Numbered from the stretch's first letter, positions 10,740 through 20,296 are shown. The stretch: DNA of 23,817 bases from Azolla pinnata (GCA_037176905.1 JBBBWG010008780.1:1-23817), one strand, 5' to 3'. Made by a program: numbers and translations. Notes: generated from the letters alone by a model not told the origin.

Positions 10740-11450
10740 TCCCTAGGTACCATGTCTATAACCAAAGTTACCATCACATCAGTAACCAAGAAAGATGCAA
10801 TTGCCATGTTTGTAGCTTTAAGTTTGGCTATCATATGACATGACTCTTTCAATTTGTTGCTCAAAGTCTTCATTGTTTCTATCTAACTGACTTTGCTTCT
10901 ACATCTCCTCACTGTCGTGAAGTAATCTGGCAGGTTCTCACCTGGGTTCTCTTTTGGTTCCACATAACAAACTATTCGTCTTGCATAAATTTATTAGAAA
11001 ACTCTATCGAAATACTCTTGGATCTGAAACCGAAACTCATTACTACTTTTCCCAATGTTTTTTTGTTTCCACAAAGCTGTTTCTGCTTTTTAGAGAGAAT
11101 TAAATCTATTTGTTCGATAAAAGGTTAGAGTTCCTCTTGTGTTTGGGAGCGAAATGTCTTTAAAGCACTGAAATACTTACCAAGTCAATTTCAAGAGAAA
11201 ATCCTTGATTTTGGTATCCTAAGGTCTTCAATTAAGATTCGGCAACTGTCAACAAAGTCAGAATTTTACAAATTTATGAGATAAATTGTATCTCTTTAGT
11301 GAGAGCTTCACTGCTTCTCTCTTTTGAAATTCAATCAAAGAATCAACCTTCTGCTTGTTTTCAGACACCAATCGGTACATTTTGAACTCCATCATAATGT
11401 GTAAAAAATTTTGATAGTTCGAACCTCAAATTTCAAAGAACATCTGTTAA
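10740..11450 (-). pseudogene. Decayed coiled-coil coding sequence
   Basis: No long open frame survives, but the - strand reads as degraded protein. The best intact piece is 11258-11395, 45 codons starting MMEFKMYRLV and rich in Lys, Glu and Leu. The same frame extends upstream through one TGA. Just downstream a shift of frame continues a similar Lys/Gln/Leu-rich pattern, with isolated stops, to about 11040. A further piece near 10840-10960 contains MKTLSNKLKES. Together they suggest a protein of at least 200 residues dominated by coiled coil. I do not recognise the family; a retroelement gag or a host cytoskeletal-type gene are both possible. Several of the stops could be CGA or CAG codons changed by C to T. 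Confidence 0.35.
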
Positions 11451-11998
11451 ACTAGATAGCCAAAGGCCAAATTGAACCAATGGTGGATGACTATGAAGGC
11501 ACATAAATGGATGGTGGTGGTGGTGTGGAAAGCCAATTGTGTTGTGTCTCTCGGCCCCTATACCACTCGTACAATCACAGTGTGCCATATTACAACTTAG
11601 TTAATATATCTCTCTCACTATCATAGGAATTTGTGGCACCCATGTATAATTTTTACATGATTACAAGATCTCCACATTCTTACTCTATTGACTTGCTGAG
11701 TTACTAGACACTTAATATGTTCCATGCATTTGTAGATGTTGACTTGAAGAGTTAATTGGGCACATGAGAATTTAGAGATTTCTGAGTAGATTTCCCATCA
11801 TTGAGAGTAGCTGCAACAACTTTTGTTTAAATATGCTAAAGGGTACAAGCCCCAAGAAGCGACCAGTGCTATTCGAGTGCATCTGAGTCCAAACATCGAT
11901 TGTCTATAAAAAGAGGAAGAATGAACAATAAAAAATCACTAAATTTAACTAATCACATTGACAATACAAGCACTCTATTCTTGACATCTCCCAAGTTC

Positions 11999-12340
11999 CA
12001 CTACAAGGTTTTTCCAAAGCGCATCAAATTGGTCGCATAGTAGCCACAAGTTTTTTTGTAATGCATCAAATTTGCCACGCAAATGCCCCAAATTCGACAC
12101 TCGGTTTATTGGAATTTTATTTCGCTACGTGTCACCTTTAGTGCAATGCTTTTTTAGTGTAAAATTTACCGTGAACTTGCCATATATTTCTCCCTACTTA
12201 TGACAATCACAAATAGACTAGCGTCTACCTCACGTCAATCATGCACATGGTCATGACAAAGTTGGAAATGAACTCAAAACTTGTTATATTCAACTTCGTA
12301 AACTTTACGATTGCACGATATGGTCTTAGATATTTATTAG
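11999..12340 (+). mobile_element. CACTA-like transposon terminus (left-hand), start of subterminal region
   Basis: CACTACAAGG begins at 11999. CACTA transposons (En/Spm superfamily) end in CACTA followed by subterminal short repeats, and the sequence beyond this point is rich in GCATCAAATT, TTGCCACGC and similar motifs that recur at 12700-13440 and 21300-22040. A DUF4216-type gene remnant lies 1.7 kb inside, as expected for a CACTA element. The matching end is probably the inverted terminus at about 19154, but the three flanking bases (TTC left, GTA right) do not form a target-site duplication. Confidence 0.5.
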
Positions 12341-12365
12341 ATACTTAATCTATATATAAACATAT

Positions 12366-12690
12366 ATATATACGAATGACTATCCATGTATGTATAAACA
12401 AATGATTATGCATGCATATATAGATGAATATACATGTATGCAAACATACACTACTACAAATCATGGTAATGGCAATGCCAAAACGCGTCAAAATAAGCAT
12501 ATACAAATGAATATGCATATATACAAACATACACTACTACAAATCATGGTAGTGGCAATGCCGAAATGTGTTGAAATAAGCATATACAAATGAATATGCA
12601 TGTGTGCAAACATATATTACTACAAATTATGGTAGTGGAAATGCCAAAACACATCGAAAGAGGCAAAAACGCCATTAGCAAAGCATATTT
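12366..12690 (+). repeat. Three-copy 83-bp tandem array
   Basis: Units are phased at 12449, 12532 and 12615, exactly 83 bases apart. Each contains (C/T)ACTACAAAT(C/T)ATGGTA, GTGG(C/A)AATGCC and then CATATACAAATGAATATGCAT. The first module resembles CACTA subterminal sequence; the second is the same ATGCATATACA motif that forms the minisatellites at 17.4 and 18.1 kb. Short open frames here on both strands are by-products of the repeat. Confidence 0.8.
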
Positions 12691-12699
12691 CAGTATAGG

Positions 12700-13440
12700 G
12701 TATTAATGAGTTTACCACAACCATTTACCATGACGTAGACATCTAGGTCGTGTTAAATTTTCTTCAAAATCATGTCAAATTTTCTGTAACTATTAATTAC
12801 TGTATGACGTTTACTGTGAGTTTGACGCAATTGCAAACGTTGTTTACTACAGGTTTGATGCGACTATAGACGTGCCGTTTGTTGCGAGTTTGACTCGCCT
12901 ATAGACACGACTGTAGACATGTGTTTGACGTGACTTATTTAAGCTAGCTTGATGCTCCGATTAGTGTGAGTTTGATACAAGACTACATTCCTTTTTAGAC
13001 GGGATCATAGACGTACCTCTAGACGAGCTTTGATGCAAATTTAAACGCCATGTTTACCGCTACATTGTTACAAATGTTTTTCCCCCTTCGTTTACCATGA
13101 CCATGCTGAATATTTGCTGCAACATACACACATTTTGGTTGTAACAATTTTTTTTTCAAAATTGCGTCAAATTTGCCACGACTTTTACCACGTAGTTTAC
13201 CACAAGTATAGATGCGACTGATAGCGCACATGTTACTACGCATTTGACACGTATTTAGATTTGCCATTTGACATGTTGTTTATTGCTTGTTTGACGCATA
13301 GTAGACGTTCATGTAGATGAGACTTTACTGTGAATTTGCTGCAACTTAGATGCGACTATACTAGACGTTTGCTTTGTCATAGACACGACCATACTACTCA
13401 TTTGTTGCAACATAGACACAACCATATTGCACACATATAT
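12700..13440 (+). repeat. Subterminal repeat tract (TTTACTGC / TTTGACGCGA family)
   Basis: Irregularly spaced, degenerate copies of words such as GTTTACTG, AGTTTGACGC, TAGACG and TTTGATGCGA occur throughout, all in the same orientation. No coding sequence is present; the 13019-13267 frame is a by-product. Clustered short degenerate motifs near an end are the usual form of CACTA subterminal transposase-binding regions. Confidence 0.6.
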
Positions 13441-13745
13441 ACAAGTGATAAATATTTAATTATATATACACATATTTAAGTGCCAAATATACATATGTAT
13501 GAATTGGTCTAGACAATTGATCAAACATAGAATCAATATCATGTATCATTAGAATGTCATGAGTTTTGTTCATATATATTCATTAGAATCTCATGAATAT
13601 CATGAGTTTTGGTCAACATAAGCATCAATTACAAGGAACGGATCAATATCGATAAAAAGATTTGGATCTTCACCAATATCAATCATGTCCCTAGACCCTA
13701 AGTCAATACATAAATCTAAGGACTCATCAGTGTTGATTGATCCCG

Positions 13746-14775
13746 CTAGACCATGATCAACATGATCAGTGTCATCGTCAAATATCCAAGCTTCAATGTT
13801 GATGTATCAACAACAACGTCTAATGGATTTAATGTTGTATCTGCTATCAATGGTAGTACTGTTCTCACTTGCTGATTAGACATAGAAGTATCAGTAGGTA
13901 CATTTACACCGGTACCATGATCTACTAACCCTACTTCAGGCAATAAGGAGTGGAAAACTAGCTTTGTATGTGAGGCCATGGGTATCATATACCACAACTT
14001 CTCATTATGCAATACAAGTTGGAAAATGGCCTGCATTATATAAAAATAGAATGTCAGTTGCATCAAAGCTGCAATTGTACTCGTCAAATATCTCAACTTC
14101 AATGTTGACATCGACAGCAACGTCTAATGGATTTGATGTTGTATCTGCTATCGATGGTAGTATTGTTCTCACTTGTTGATCAGGCATAGAAGTGTAAGAT
14201 AGAAGTGTCAGTCGGTACATTTATATCGGTATCATGATCTACTAACATCGGTACCATGATCTACTAGCTCTACTTCACGCAATAAGGAGTGGAAAACTAG
14301 CTTTGTATGTGAGGCCATGGGTATGACATACCACAACTTCTCATTATGCAATACAGGTTGGAAAATGGCCTGCATTAAGTAACAATAGAATGTCAGCTGC
14401 ATCAGAGCTATAATATAGTACATATTAACAATATTATACTTGGAATATAATATTATACATGTACATCCTACCTATTCACAATGAGATGGTAGGATGAAAG
14501 TCCCCTCCGAGGCACTACAAATCCACATGGAGTCAATTCCCATGAAGTCACTGGGTTCTACAGTGATGGAACATTGTGAGACCTTACCCATAACATCTTT
14601 AAACCATTTGAGATCGAAGACATACACATTGAATCTTTGAAATTCTAGCTTAATGATGTTTTGGATAATTCCATAATATTCTTGCCCTTGTCCATCCTCC
14701 CCCCCATACATGTTTGATCACTCCACAATCTAATGTATAACAGCTCCAATCAATGGCTTTAGTACGATACTGTGT
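13746..14775 (-). pseudogene. CACTA transposon DUF4216-type protein remnant, two exons, last exon duplicated
   Basis: DUF4216 domains accompany plant CACTA (TNP2/En-Spm) transposases. On the - strand, 14775-14700 encodes RTKAIDW.CYTLDCGVIKH, then a frameshift leads to the open piece 14711-14475, containing GEDGQGQEYYGIIQNIIKLEF and ending TFILPSHCE. That piece ends at TAG 14474-14472 directly before a GTAGG donor; a Gln codon (CAG) with C to T would restore the usual exon end. A TAATGCAG acceptor opens the next exon at 14369 with AIFQPVLHNEKLWYVIP, in phase with that exon end. A second copy of this last exon starts at 14029. The position inside a CACTA-like terminus supports the call. It is dead through the frameshift, the stop and the duplication. 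Confidence 0.6.
13775..14412. repeat. Tandem duplication (about 306 bp) including the last DUF4216 exon
   Basis: Unit 1 begins at 13775 and unit 2 at 14081, both with TCGTCAAATAT. They share long near-identical stretches through TCTAATGGATTT, CAATAAGGAGTGGAAAACTA and GGAAAATGGCCTGCATTA. Unit 2 carries about 25 additional bases near 14196-14270, where TATCATGATCTACTA is itself repeated. Similarity is high, so this is among the younger events in the compartment. Confidence 0.85.
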
Positions 14776-14866
14776 GTTATACCACCAGATTGCATTATAA
14801 TATGTGCACTACATCATTAATAAAACGTGTTTCAAAAGTAATATAATTATAAGTATTAGTTGTAAA

Positions 14867-14885
14867 TTAGGGTTTAGGGTTAGAG
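14867..14885 (+). repeat. Short interstitial telomere-type repeat
   Basis: TTAGGGTTTAGGGTTAGAG contains about two and a half plant telomere units (TTTAGGG). Such telo-boxes occur in plant promoters and at repaired breaks; here it lies between transposon gene remnants. Confidence 0.55.
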
Positions 14886-15023
14886 TTTAACATAATGTAG
14901 AATTGCCACCCCTAGCATATTTTGACTCATCTTGTGTTATTGATGCACGATGCTCGGACCGATCCACTTTGTCCACCTCCCCATGCACCCATTTTGCTGT
15001 GATGGTCTACAGAAACTTGGTGA

Positions 15024-15233
15024 TATGGCTTTGAAGTTTGCATAACTACGGTAAATGAGTCATTGGTCAATGTTAATGAAGAGATTGAAGACCAGGAGGA
15101 CAAAGATCAAGATCTAATAGAAATGGAGAGTGTGGAGGAGTCTATGGACAGTTTAGATTTTGAGGAGCTACAATTAGTAATTCCACTTGATGCTACAGAG
15201 GAAGAACACCAGGAATTAAGAGGACGACATTGA
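15024..15233 (+). CDS. Short acidic open frame, possible exon remnant
   Basis: The frame is open from 15024 (just after a TGA) to TGA 15231-15233, 69 codons. From about 15075 it is very acidic, dense in Glu, Asp and Gln, and runs through EEIEDQEDKDQDLIEMES. The composition is unlike the surrounding AT-rich noncoding sequence, which is why I report it. No family is recognisable. It could be an exon of the second gene of the CACTA element or a captured host exon. Confidence 0.25.
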   Translation, partial: YGFEVCITTVNESLVNVNEEIEDQEDKDQDLIEMESVEESMDSLDFEELQLVIPLDATEEEHQELRGRH

Positions 15234-16073
15234 AGATTCTAGTATATATATATTGATATATACAACGGAGATTCACCCTAAACCCACATTTGGAGGTGTA
15301 GGTATAATTGTTATGTAAAAAAGGTAAGTGACATAGAGTTTAACTAGTATTTCCTAGACTCCTAAAGTTTATTGATTTTCTAACATTATAGGGGGGTGGG
15401 CAAGAGGGGCCTCATGGTGAACGTAAAAACGTTTTAGTGTTTGATTCCCTTAAGACTCCAGTCAAGGGGATTGAATTATAAACAACACAAATAATACATG
15501 AATCATGAAATAGTAAACACAATTTAAAATATACAAGGATCTTGATCAATACCGAGCACAATCCCTTCTATGCCAAATGAGACTTGAAATCTCTTTCATG
15601 ATTGACTTTATTTGTCATCCTGTTCCAAACTACCTTTGCAAGGCCTCGATGACAAACTTCTTATGTGTTTTATCTTACTCCTAATAATAAACCATATAAG
15701 CATTTAGACATTGATTATCATTTCAAAATTTAAGTTTAACTTTATTACTTTCAAGGAGTCCCCACTTGTGGTAAGTATGACTCTACTTATTCTTTTGACC
15801 TCCTTCTGAACAATGTCCCACCTCTAGAGCGAACTATGTTGAGGTTCTCGTCAATCTCGCAAGTGATGCCGAGAGACCCTACGCATGTTTGGGAGAGGAA
15901 GCTTCAGATGTTCATGGCTGATCTACTTTAGGGGCTGAAGTCAGGAAGCTCTTCACATGGTGTCGTGTTATATGACGCTAGATCTTCACGTGAGTTGGAT
16001 GATGACCACTGAGGTCCCGGATGAGGAGAAGAAGAGAATGACAGAGAGAAGATCAAGATAAAGGGTAATAGGT
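15234..16073. other. No supported feature
   Basis: AT-rich sequence with a short GC-richer patch (15740-16073) that has coding-like composition but stops in all frames I followed. No repeat or terminus recognised. Confidence 0.4.
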
Positions 16074-17066
16074 TTATAGATTAATCCTCAAGAATCTCTT
16101 AGAAAATCTCCTGATGATTTCCAATGTTAATTTGATGATCTGATTGATGACATTCGGATTCCAATGATGAGTCCCTATGATGTTCTGATTCCTTGATAAC
16201 GGTCCTCGTCGCCAGGTCATATCAATCTCTATCGATTTCGGGTTGTCCATTGGTGTTAGACTACGTGTTTGCCGTGGAGCTGGGACTAGGCCATATTGTT
16301 GCCTTGGAGATTGTGTCGTCACTGATGTGTAAGTTGGCATAAATCTTGATCTTGTTTGCTGCTGTTGTTGTCGCTCGGACCAACGCTCAAAAAGTTGATT
16401 GACTGCTCGGCCAATAGCTTATGTGAGGGATCTTTTACATCCTCCTCGGAAGCCTGAACGAAACTGTTCGTCCAAAGAAATATCGCTTATAATGAGACAA
16501 AAATTAGCTGCATATGTTTATACCGGTTAATCCCATTCCCGTAGTGTGCGAATCTTATTGATAGCCATTCTTCCACTATCCATGTCTCCAAAGCAAGCTT
16601 TAAACTCTGTGATAAATTCTTCAAAGTTGTTGAGTAGGGGAGAATTTGCTTTTAGTAATAGAGCAAACCATGACAATGTCGTGCGAGTCAATAAAGTGCC
16701 CACTAACTCGACTCGAGATGAATCCATCAGATATCTCGTGTGATGCATCTGAATTACCAATCGCACTTGATTGATAAAATCCTGAAAATGTGCTCTGAAA
16801 CCATTGAATCTAGCTAGAAGGCTGATTTTGGGCTCCTTTAAAACTCCTTGGCTTTCGACTTTTAGTTGTCACGGAGCTACTATTGTCGATACCAATTCTT
16901 GAACCCTTAATGTAAACTCTTCGTGTATTTGTTGCTTCTTTATGGAAACCTTCTATAAATCTTGAAGCAGTCATTGATTCTCTAGCTCCAATGTTGCAAA
17001 CTTGCTTTTGAGATTCTCCATCTATGCAACAAGGGCGAGGTATTCTTGTGGGTTGCCAGTAGCCAT
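16074..17066 (-). pseudogene. Ty3/gypsy retrotransposon gag, broken
   Basis: Capsid-type protein of an LTR retrotransposon. The - strand ATG at 17066 opens MATGNPQEYLALVA, followed by an in-frame TAG and then a short coiled coil with a TGA. After a frame change comes ARFNGFRAHFQDFINQVRL and the typical gag core, open at 16766-16527: LVGTLLTRTTLSWFALLL, then SPLLNNFEEFITEFKACFGD and NKIRTLRE. Further broken pieces follow, including a Gln run and MDNPKSIEIDMTWRRGPLS, which is the usual lead-in to the zinc knuckle. It ends near 16074 without zinc knuckle, protease or polymerase. This piece is independent of the gag fragment at 19.5-19.8 kb, which covers overlapping parts of the protein. Confidence 0.75.
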
Positions 17067-17315
17067 GGTTCATTAGTAGTGCTTGTGGAAGAGGTTGGTT
17101 GTACAATGGTTGGGTGTTTATACAGATTCTGAATATTAGAGATTACTTTGTGCATATCTTGTCTTTGAGAGATTTTGTGTTTGGAAGTTCGTATAATCTA
17201 GTACAAAGTGTGTAAATGCAACTCTAAGAACGAGTATTGTTCTTTACGTTATGCATATGACCTGTTTTCCTATTCAACCCAATTTTGGACATTCTTGGTT
17301 CTTCAATCTGAAAGG

Positions 17316-17600
17316 CTAACATACAGAAACATCTACATGTACATATACATATACATCTACATGTACATGTAAGTATATATGAATATATGTACGTATATAT
17401 GCATATACAGGCGAATACATATCAGACATGTGCATATACATGTGAATATACATGTATGTTTCCATATACAAATGAATATGCATCAAACATGTACATATAT
17501 AGAAGAATATGCACATATCTATGCATATACACATAAATCTGCATGTATGCATTTATATTAAGATGAATATACATGTATGTATGCATATATTGGTGAGGTA
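17316..17600 (+). repeat. ATGCATATACA-type minisatellite, irregular
   Basis: Degenerate units built from CATATACA, GTGAATAT and CATGTATG, about 30-36 bases each. The same words form the array at 18060-18330 and part of the 83-bp unit at 12.4 kb. All open frames here (both strands, Met/His/Tyr/Ile-rich) are by-products. Confidence 0.75.
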
Positions 17601-17950
17601 TAGGCTAATATGCAGCTACTATGCAGCTACGATGCAACTATTCTGTAGCAAATGTGCAACAAATATGCAATACAGTTGCGTCTACATTGCAGTAACAGGT
17701 GCATCTATGTTGCAGCAAATATATAGTATGGTCACGTCTACACTGCAGTAACAGGGTGCGTCTATGTTGCAGCAAATATGCATCTTATATGCTACAACAA
17801 TTTTTACTGCAAATTTGTTGTGACCATACTACACATTTGCAGCAACATAGATGCACTTCCTACTACAATGTAGGCACGAACATACTTCATATTGGCTGCA
17901 ACATAGATGCACCTGTTCCTGCATATTTGCTGCAATTGTGTCATAAGTAA
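17600..17950. repeat. Imperfect inverted repeat (foldback) built from GCATCTATGTTGCAGCAAAT units
   Basis: Bases 17694-17722 and 17889-17917 are inverse complements with a single mismatch over 29 bases. An inner pair, 17724-17735 and 17820-17831, is a perfect 12-bp inverse match. The left side repeats TCTATGTTGCAGCAAATAT twice (near 17704 and 17761) and the right side carries the complementary form twice. The RNA could fold into a hairpin of about 220 bases, a possible small-RNA source. It may instead be two subterminal tracts meeting head to head. Confidence 0.75.
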
Positions 17951-18059
17951 GATATAAACCCATGACCTCATTTGACACAATATATAGTCTAGCCAATTGT
18001 GATATATGTAGTAAACATTTCTTTATTATTATCTAAAATGTTCTACATCCATATATCTA

Positions 18060-18380
18060 TCCATATACAGATCAATATGTATGTATGTATGTGTATATAT
18101 ACATATACAAGTGAATATACATGTATGTATGTATGCATATACAGGTGACTGTGCATGTATGTATGCATATACAAGTGAATATGCATGTATGTATGTATAT
18201 ACATGTGAATATGCATGTATGTATATATATACATGTGAATATGCATGCATGTATGCATATATAGATGAATATGCATCTATATATATTCATATACAAGTGA
18301 ATATACATGTATATATTGATGAATATGCAGGTATGCTTGATTGTAAAGATTTAATATCCTTGTATTTATTCATATACAAA
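18060..18380 (+). repeat. 30-bp minisatellite (catatacaNgtgaatatgcatgtatg)
   Basis: Units start near 18102, 18136, 18166, 18196, 18226, 18256 and 18289; the middle ones are exactly 30 bases apart. Because 30 is a multiple of three and the motif lacks stops in several frames, overlapping open frames of 70-100 codons appear on both strands. They should not be taken as genes. Confidence 0.9.
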
Positions 18381-18389
18381 TGAATGAAT

Positions 18390-18775
18390 ATGTACAAGAG
18401 GAGACAAACAATTAAGAAGTGAATATCCCACATAAATAGCCTTAGATTGGCTTCCTATATAAATAGGGAGCAAGGGCTTCAATTTCTTATTAATCTTAAA
18501 ACTTTTTAGACTCTTTAGCTTTTAAAATGAAGAAACTTTTAAACATATATGTGTTCTCAAATTGAGAACAAAAACTTATATATAAAAGTAAATAAAATGA
18601 GAATATAATATTTATAATATTTTTTACATTTAATTTTTTTTAAAATCAGTATTATTTTTTTAATTTTTATATGATTTTATTAAGCAAATAAAAGGATAAT
18701 ATGATATCTAAAATAATTTATAAAACATTTCTTGAATAATCTTTTAATATTAGACACTTTGAGGTGTCTAATTTG
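18390..18775. other. Very AT-rich stretch, no supported gene
   Basis: Poly(A)/poly(T)-rich, especially 18590-18720. TTGAGGTGTCTAATTT sits at the boundary with the inverted subterminal tract. Nothing else recognised. Confidence 0.5.
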
Positions 18776-19154
18776 CATAAAATGTGTAGTAAATGAGCAA
18801 GAAATTAGCAGCAAACATGCAATAAGGTTGTTAACAGTTAAACTTAAAGTAAACATGCAACAAAGGAGCAGTAGCCATGCAACATACATGCAGTAAGCAT
18901 GCAACAAACTTGCAGAAAATAGTGCGTCTATAGTCACGATAAACATGCAATGCAATAAACTATGCATCTAAAGACGTGGTAAAACTTGGAGTAAACAAAC
19001 GGTAAGACTTGCATCTACAATCATGGTAAGGCTCGCATTTACACTCATGGTAAGGTCGCATCTACATTTGCGGCTAGAGTATGTCCTTCAGCAGAAAACA
19101 ATAGAACAAATGTCGCGGTAAATGGCACATTAAATGGGCAAATACCTTGTAGTA
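18776..19154 (-). mobile_element. CACTA-like subterminal tract and terminus (right-hand, inverted)
   Basis: Here the words seen at 12.7-13.4 and 21.3-22.0 kb appear in reverse complement (GCAACAAA, GCAGTAAGCATGCAAC, GCGGTAAATGG). The - strand terminus reads TACTACAAGGTATTTG from 19154 inward, close to CACTACAAGGTATTA at 21279; the first base would be C before a C to T change. The element would therefore extend leftwards from here, and 11999 is its natural partner in orientation. The sequence to the right (19155 on) is the gypsy protease remnant, so the terminus marks an insertion into or next to that element. Confidence 0.5.
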
Positions 19155-19159
19155 GTAAG

Positions 19160-19428
19160 AGGAGTGAGACAATGGCTTTTAGGATTATTCGAAAGGAGAG
19201 CATATACCTATTGATAGCTTCTACTAGAATTAGTTTGGACAACCGAATAATCGAATTGTAATTATGAACTAACGTTTCGTCCATAAAACATGTGGTAGCC
19301 CTGGAATCGAGAAGCACTAAGGACTGAATTGAAATTGACTTGAAATGGATGCTTGCTAAAAGGGGAAAATCAATTGTCGATAGAGCGGAACTATGAGAGC
19401 AACAGGAATTCGGGTTGTCCAACCACAT
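19160..19428 (-). pseudogene. Ty3/gypsy aspartic protease remnant
   Basis: The - strand frame contains SIQSLVLLDSRATTCFMDE, which aligns by eye with the retropepsin active-site block (LLDSGATxxF). The active-site Gly is Arg: AGG where GGG is expected, a single G to A. Next comes LSKLILVEAINR, matching the usual spacing of the following beta strands. The protein becomes unrecognisable at about 19165, where the CACTA-like terminus begins. The enzyme cannot be functional with the glycine replaced and the C-terminal half missing. Confidence 0.6.
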
Positions 19429-19489
19429 GGCTGCTACAGTAATTGGATACTTTCGTTTTTTTAGTTGTAGGGAATTGTCGCTAGTTATT

Positions 19490-19830
19490 TTTTATATGGC
19501 TGAAACGAATTACATTGGGTGGAGGCGCCATAGTATAAACATAGCCTATTGGTTATTTGAAACCTCTGTTCAGCCTCAATGGTTATTTGAAAGTCATCAG
19601 ATGATGATGTTGGAGGGGATGATGATGTTCACTACTTGCGTGACGGTTTGCGACCAGGAAGTAGGCTCTGGGAAATTGAGTTATAGATATTTAACATCGC
19701 TCCGAAGGCCCCAATAAAAATGGTCGCAAAGTACTTGGCAATTCCAGTAAACATCACATGCTAGTTGTCGAAATTTAGACGTAAACAAACACCGGACACC
19801 TACCCAATATTCGAACTCTACCAAAAATGT
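19490..19830 (-). pseudogene. Ty3/gypsy gag C-terminal half with degenerate zinc knuckle
   Basis: The - strand encodes SKFRQLACDVYWNCQVL and then HFYWGLRSDVKYL, the conserved second half of a gypsy gag (compare the usual FRQLACDV and GLRDDVKDLL). Upstream, RVRILG.CPVFVY matches the KIRTLR..RPV stretch of the other gag in this window. About 150 bases further on, NRLCLYYGAST is what remains of the CCHC knuckle: the first Cys is kept, the second is Tyr, and the His and last Cys are lost. Several stops and shifts separate these pieces. The N-terminal half of gag is missing, and the sequence runs directly into chromodomain sequence at about 19830-19880. Confidence 0.65.
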
Positions 19831-19879
19831 CAGGAAGCTATGTAGATTAAGTAGTGATGATGTGTCGACCAAGCTCGCA

Positions 19880-20290
19880 CAGCTCATGAGAGAAAGGTCC
19901 CAATGAGACCAACTTGGCTCCCAAGTTGCTTCAGAGAGCGGGTACGTTTTCTAGAGGACAAGGTATTAAAGTTGACGATGGAAGAGACGAAAGTCGAGAA
20001 TTTGGTTGACCTCATATTCTTCTCCAGTTGCAAGCTGAATTGGTGGTGGAGGAAAAGGGTGCTGAATGGGGATTTAGATAGATGGTGAGGTTAAAGAGGG
20101 ATATATGAAATATATTCTGAATATGAAAGTGAGATGGTAGCTTTAAATGGACAACCATGGAACCAATTTTTTAAATAACTCTGAAAGGGCCTAATTTCTT
20201 GTAATCAAGTTTTGCATAGGGTTGAGTTGTGGCAATGTTGCAACAAGGAAGCCAAATGGAGTCACCTACCTCAAGCCATGTGAGAAATCT
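19880..20290 (-). pseudogene. Integrase C-terminal GPF module and chromodomain remnant
   Basis: From 20280 the - strand reads VGDSIWLPCCNIAT, then LDYKKLGPFRVI, a TAA, and HLKLPSHFHIQNIFHISLF. This is the chromovirus integrase C-terminal module with its GPF signature. A Pro run and ATGEEYEVNQILDFRL start the chromodomain (about 20030), which continues as YLVL, TAG (normally Trp) and SEATWEP at about 19915. Chromodomains of these elements direct integration to particular histone marks. Four or more inactivating codons are visible, among them CAA to TAA and TGG to TAG. Confidence 0.7.
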
Positions 20291-20296
20291 GAAGTG

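Noticed and set aside
13558..13616. CATGAGTTTTG repeated near 13558 and 13601
   Set aside because: Too short and in AT-rich sequence; no larger structure was found.
16546..16743. + strand open frame opposite gag
   Set aside because: It is the complement of the clearly recognisable - strand gag core.
12366..18380. CRISPR-like array
   Set aside because: Repeats are directly adjacent without unique spacers, and the sequence is a plant nuclear genome.
18029..18383. Overlapping open frames of 70-100 codons on both strands, rich in Met, His, Tyr, Ile and Cys
   Set aside because: They follow from the 30-bp minisatellite, whose period is a multiple of three and which lacks stops in several frames. 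The same applies to 12345-12593 and 17316-17561.
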